A DNA stretch of 25,218 bases, from the IMG/VR virus record IMGVR_UViG_3300017752_000145, positions 1 through 25,218 of that record. One strand, 5' to 3'. Made by a program: the position numbers and the translations under genes. This stretch comes from a virus. Below are positions 22,872-25,218 of the stretch, in pieces (position 1 is the stretch's first letter; each line of letters starts with the position of its first letter). Below the pieces are notes generated by a model, which was given only the letters and a program-made list of their open reading frames with translations, did no database searches and was not told where the DNA came from.

Positions 22872-22898
22872 CCTTAGCCTTGGCGGTTGTCGCTAAGG
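22872..22898 (-). other. Inverted repeat CCTTAGC/GCTAAGG at the endonuclease stop
   Basis: Perfect 7-bp arms (22872-22878 and 22892-22898) enclose a 13-base loop. The right arm covers the endonuclease TAG. The same CCTTAG/CTAAGG core forms a dyad at 14425-14444. It may be a transcript processing or attenuation element between endonuclease and helicase. Confidence 0.4.
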
Positions 22899-23330
22899 CA
22901 AGCAAAGCCAATCCTCAGGGATACGCTTGTTGGCGTAGGTAAACCCATGCTTTTCGCAATAGGCGGCATACGTCGTTGGCGAACCCTTGTAGAGTTTTGT
23001 CTTTGCGTTTTGGAATACGAAACGGATGTCTAGGTCTGGATGCTGTTCTTTGATAAGCAGATGCTTATGCCTATCTTCGACCAGCCAACGACCCTTGACT
23101 TCGACATAAAAAAAGCCACCGGGTTTGGGTAGCTTGAAGTCGGGACAGTATTGCGAATGTCGCGAGGGTATAACATAAGCAATTTTGTCTGTTTCGTATT
23201 CTACCGACAGTCCACCATCAGTGATCTGCTCGGCAATCTTGTGTTCAAAGTTTGACCTGAATTTATGCGGAGACTTGGTACTTATCGAAGTCTGATGCCG
23301 CTGGTTCTGATTGTTGTTCTTCCTTGGCAC
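22893..23330 (-). CDS. Endonuclease I, Holliday-junction resolvase (T7 gp3-like)
   Basis: The 145-aa protein starts with GTG at 23330, with GAAGG about 9 bases upstream, 68 bases inside the SSB gene; no better start lies downstream. It matches T7 endonuclease I closely: AYVIPSRHSQYCPDFKLP, FYVEVKGRW, HKHLLIKEQHPDLDIRFVF, TKLYKGSPTTYAAYCEKHGF. Predicted metal and catalytic residues are Glu29, Glu44, Asp64, Glu77 and Lys79, equivalent to T7 Glu20, Glu35, Asp55, Glu65 and Lys67. In T7 the enzyme breaks down host DNA and resolves branched phage DNA before packaging. Confidence 0.95.
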   Translation of the reverse strand: MPRKNNNQNQRHQTSISTKSPHKFRSNFEHKIAEQITDGGLSVEYETDKIAYVIPSRHSQYCPDFKLPKPGGFFYVEVKGRWLVEDRHKHLLIKEQHPDLDIRFVFQNAKTKLYKGSPTTYAAYCEKHGFTYANKRIPEDWLCLP

Positions 23331-23778
23331 TGTTAAAACCTTCTACTGCTTCAAACCCAGATGGAATTGACGCAAGCTCGATGATTTGTACTGCGCCTAA
23401 ATATGCACTGACGTATTTCTTTCCAGTAACCTCGGTGCATTTAAGTTTGAGTTTTAGCTTGGCCTTAGTACCCCCATAGATTTCTGGAGCTTCCTCGTGA
23501 ATAAGGAGCTGTGCCGAAGCATCGACAATGACTGGTACATATTTAGATGACGCTTTAATCTCAACTTCAGCTACGTCGGAGTTGACAGTAAACGGCAACT
23601 GCACACCTTCGACAGTTCTGAACTCGTCCTTGGCTAAATTATGACACTTCTCAATAAACTCTTTGGCATCAGCCATCGAGAGCTTAAATATTGTTTTGTA
23701 CCTGCCGTACTTCGGGTCTTCACGATTTACATGAGGGTAAATTAGCTCACCAATCGGGGTAACGTATTTGATTTCCAT
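23263..23778 (-). CDS. Single-stranded DNA-binding protein (T7 gp2.5-like)
   Basis: I choose ATG 23778 (MEIKYVTPIGELIYPHVNRE), with GGAGAG 8-9 bases upstream. The 171-aa protein is a small OB-fold type: RYKTIFKLSMADAKEFIEKC near residues 26-45, then GGTKAKLKLKLKCTEVTGKK and YVSAYLGAVQIIELAS, which parallel the 'GGGSKLKVKY...GASVKLQLESVMLVEL' end of T7 gp2.5. The C-terminal tail (KEEQQSEPAASDFDKYQVSA) is only weakly acidic and lacks the long Asp/Glu tail with terminal Phe of T7. Position before endonuclease I is the same as in T7. It coats ssDNA and coordinates polymerase and helicase. Confidence 0.85.
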   Translation of the reverse strand: MEIKYVTPIGELIYPHVNREDPKYGRYKTIFKLSMADAKEFIEKCHNLAKDEFRTVEGVQLPFTVNSDVAEVEIKASSKYVPVIVDASAQLLIHEEAPEIYGGTKAKLKLKLKCTEVTGKKYVSAYLGAVQIIELASIPSGFEAVEGFNSAKEEQQSEPAASDFDKYQVSA

Positions 23779-23917
23779 CTTTTTGTCTCTCCTGTTCGAG
23801 TAATGAATGGATGTTGATGTCCAAATCTTTAAGGCGTTTAGACAGTTCCTTTGGCATGGGTAAGCCACGTTGTAGACACAACAAAGCCTCCCCGATTGCT
23901 TTCTCACGAGGGTGCAT
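23747..23917 (-). CDS. 56-aa unknown protein between RNA polymerase and SSB
   Basis: This short ORF begins with ATG at 23917, with AAGG about 12 bases upstream, and ends TGA at 23747, overlapping the SSB start by 32 bases. The product begins MHPREKAIGEALLCLQRGLP and continues with PKELSKRLKDLDINIHSLLE, then a polar tail. It reads as a compact helical protein. It fills the gap between the polymerase stop and the SSB, where T7 also has small genes. The function is unknown. Confidence 0.55.
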   Translation of the reverse strand: MHPREKAIGEALLCLQRGLPMPKELSKRLKDLDINIHSLLEQERQKDGNQIRYPDW

Positions 23918-23938
23918 AATGATTTGACCTTTTATTGG

Positions 23939-25218
23939 TTACGAGAAGCAGTACTCGCTGTTTAGGACGACGTTTATGTCGAGGTCACCCTTAGCCGGGA
24001 TTTCTGGTAATTTATCAACCGCACTAAGAGGTATTTGCTGTTTAACTTCTTCAAGTATCGATGAGTATAAACACCACTCCTCATACATGTTTACGAAGCT
24101 ATAACGGATGGCATCATAAATCAGCCAAGTATCACCGGGGACGGTGGCGAAGCTGTCATGAATTAAGAAGAAATCCTTAACGCCCTTCATAGCCGCATGT
24201 CGCACAGTCATCAACAGATGACAGCTATCAGCCGAGTGAATGATATTTGGGGACACCGCTGACCTGCTTTTACGTTTGTTAATTTTAACAGCCTTATCTG
24301 ACCTGATAGATACCTGAGACCGCTTGTACACTTTAGCTTCCCGGTCATGTAAATATAGCTTAATCTTTTTTAAGTCCCAGTCGTTGTATCTTTGAACGAC
24401 AGGAAAGCCTATAGGCGTAGTCCAACGCATGGCTATCTCATTGTGGGCGCATGTCGATGCCATCTCTTTGAAGAACTTCATGCCATCTGAAGCTGACTTG
24501 ATAACTTCGTTGACGGCAATCCAGTTCTGCTTGGCTAAGTACTGACTTGCCTTATAGCCTTCGTCGTCACCGAATGGGTGTCTATCAAGTTCATTATTAA
24601 TGACCATGTTTTGGAGTGGACGCATCAGGTCTTCCATAATCTGATTGGCGAACCCATACTGTTCTGATGAATAACCAAACGTCATCACATTACGTTTTAC
24701 AGTCTTACGACCAACACCGTAGTCTCGCCAAAGCCTTGCCTCAGGTTCATCACAATCTTTAATGAGTTCATTCACCCGGTCAGCTACAGCCTGATAGATA
24801 TCTCTTGGTGCTTCGCCGGGTATGAGATTAACGAGAACACCGTCAGCGGATGATCTTGATGCCGCCGCATAGTGTTGAATGCCGGAGTTAGTCCCGTCAA
24901 GACCAACTGGCAGACCGCTAACGTAATCCTCGTGGTTGTCCATTTGACATGCGAGGTAGTACTCCCGACAAGCCGCCAAGAACTGAAAAGGACAATCGGC
25001 TTTGCTCCAGATGTCGTAGCTTTCCTTGAAGCATTTACCGACAGCCATTACCTTGCTCTCGTTATCAGTAACCCACTTTAGACGGTCATCGAATGACTTC
25101 TTGCTTACCTTCTCGAAGTCACCGGAGTTGGCGACCTGTAGAGCTATAAAACTTAATCCGCTCTCACCCAATGGCTTACCGTTGGCAATCAAAAACATCG
25201 CCTTGATATGGTCGTCCC
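23939..25218 (-). CDS. Single-subunit DNA-directed RNA polymerase, C-terminal part (T7 gp1-like; cut by right edge)
   Basis: The frame is open through the right window edge; about 426 residues are visible. Numbering from an internal Met at 25198, LDGTNSGIQHY (Asp101) matches the catalytic Asp537 region of T7 RNA polymerase. VKRNVMTFGYSSEQYGF supplies Lys168 and Tyr176 (T7 Lys631, Tyr639). SPNIIHSADSCHL and FLIHDSFATVPG give His321 and Asp348 (T7 His784, Asp812). The C-terminus YCFS parallels T7 FAFA. The specificity loop (about residues 278-300, KLYLHDREAKVYKRSQ) differs from T7, so promoters should differ. It transcribes middle and late phage genes. Confidence 0.97.
   Translation of the reverse strand, partial: DDHIKAMFLIANGKPLGESGLSFIALQVANSGDFEKVSKKSFDDRLKWVTDNESKVMAVGKCFKESYDIWSKADCPFQFLAACREYYLACQMDNHEDYVSGLPVGLDGTNSGIQHYAAASRSSADGVLVNLIPGEAPRDIYQAVADRVNELIKDCDEPEARLWRDYGVGRKTVKRNVMTFGYSSEQYGFANQIMEDLMRPLQNMVINNELDRHPFGDDEGYKASQYLAKQNWIAVNEVIKSASDGMKFFKEMASTCAHNEIAMRWTTPIGFPVVQRYNDWDLKKIKLYLHDREAKVYKRSQVSIRSDKAVKINKRKSRSAVSPNIIHSADSCHLLMTVRHAAMKGVKDFFLIHDSFATVPGDTWLIYDAIRYSFVNMYEEWCLYSSILEEVKQQIPLSAVDKLPEIPAKGDLDINVVLNSEYCFS

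Noticed and set aside
1-25218. Integrase, transposon, tRNA gene or CRISPR array
   Set aside because: I looked for recombinase motifs, terminal inverted repeats, cloverleaf-like segments and regularly spaced repeats and found none that hold up.

Overview
The window is about half of a tailed podovirus genome (or prophage) with a T7-type replication and transcription core. Every long gene except a four-gene cassette at 14550-16092 is read on the minus strand, so the genome is best followed from right to left. I recognise a single-subunit T7-like RNA polymerase, gp2.5-like ssDNA-binding protein, endonuclease I, primase-helicase, family A DNA polymerase and 5'-3' exonuclease in T7-like order. A B12-dependent (class II) ribonucleotide reductase follows. 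Small conserved proteins of the type common in marine podoviruses, the moderate base composition and the class II reductase suggest a marine alphaproteobacterial host. That host call is inference; no host marker gene is present.

Region 1 (25218-16261, minus): RNA polymerase (its N-terminal part lies beyond the window), a 56-aa small gene, SSB, endonuclease I, primase/helicase, a 74-aa small gene, DNA polymerase, a 106-aa small gene, exonuclease, a DUF3310 protein and the reductase. Starts and stops overlap or nearly touch, so this is one replication and nucleotide-metabolism transcription unit.

Region 2 (16260-14012): a control region. A plus-strand operon of four coupled genes (a very acidic 130-aa protein, two unknown small proteins, an XRE-type repressor-like protein) faces the replication genes tail to tail, across a strong RNA inverted repeat at 16186-16255. 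It is back to back with the late genes. The 538-bp divergent intergenic stretch holds a sigma70-like promoter, several dyads, C-rich tandem repeats and an AT-rich block.

Region 3 (14011-1, minus): virion and packaging genes. These are two small basic or structural proteins, a collar-domain tail fibre, a cysteine-containing small protein, a 23-aa single-helix peptide, a probable tail stabilisation protein, two small proteins (one GNAT-like), two internal virion proteins, a 1742-aa internal virion protein, a small protein that overlaps the small terminase by 188 bases, the small and large terminase subunits, and a portal protein cut by the left edge. This order and the portal type do not follow T7, so the phage is a mosaic: T7-type replication with a P22/other-podovirus-type virion module.

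The most notable observations are these. First, the 1742-aa virion protein seems to carry both a DNA-glycosylase-like helix-hairpin-helix motif (Lys1097/Asp1115) and a C-terminal HExxH metallopeptidase motif (His1507/His1511). Second, a repressor-like cassette sits in an otherwise lytic-looking genome whose DNA polymerase carries the Tyr residue associated with virulent phages. No integrase, lysozyme, classical holin, tRNA or CRISPR was found in the window.
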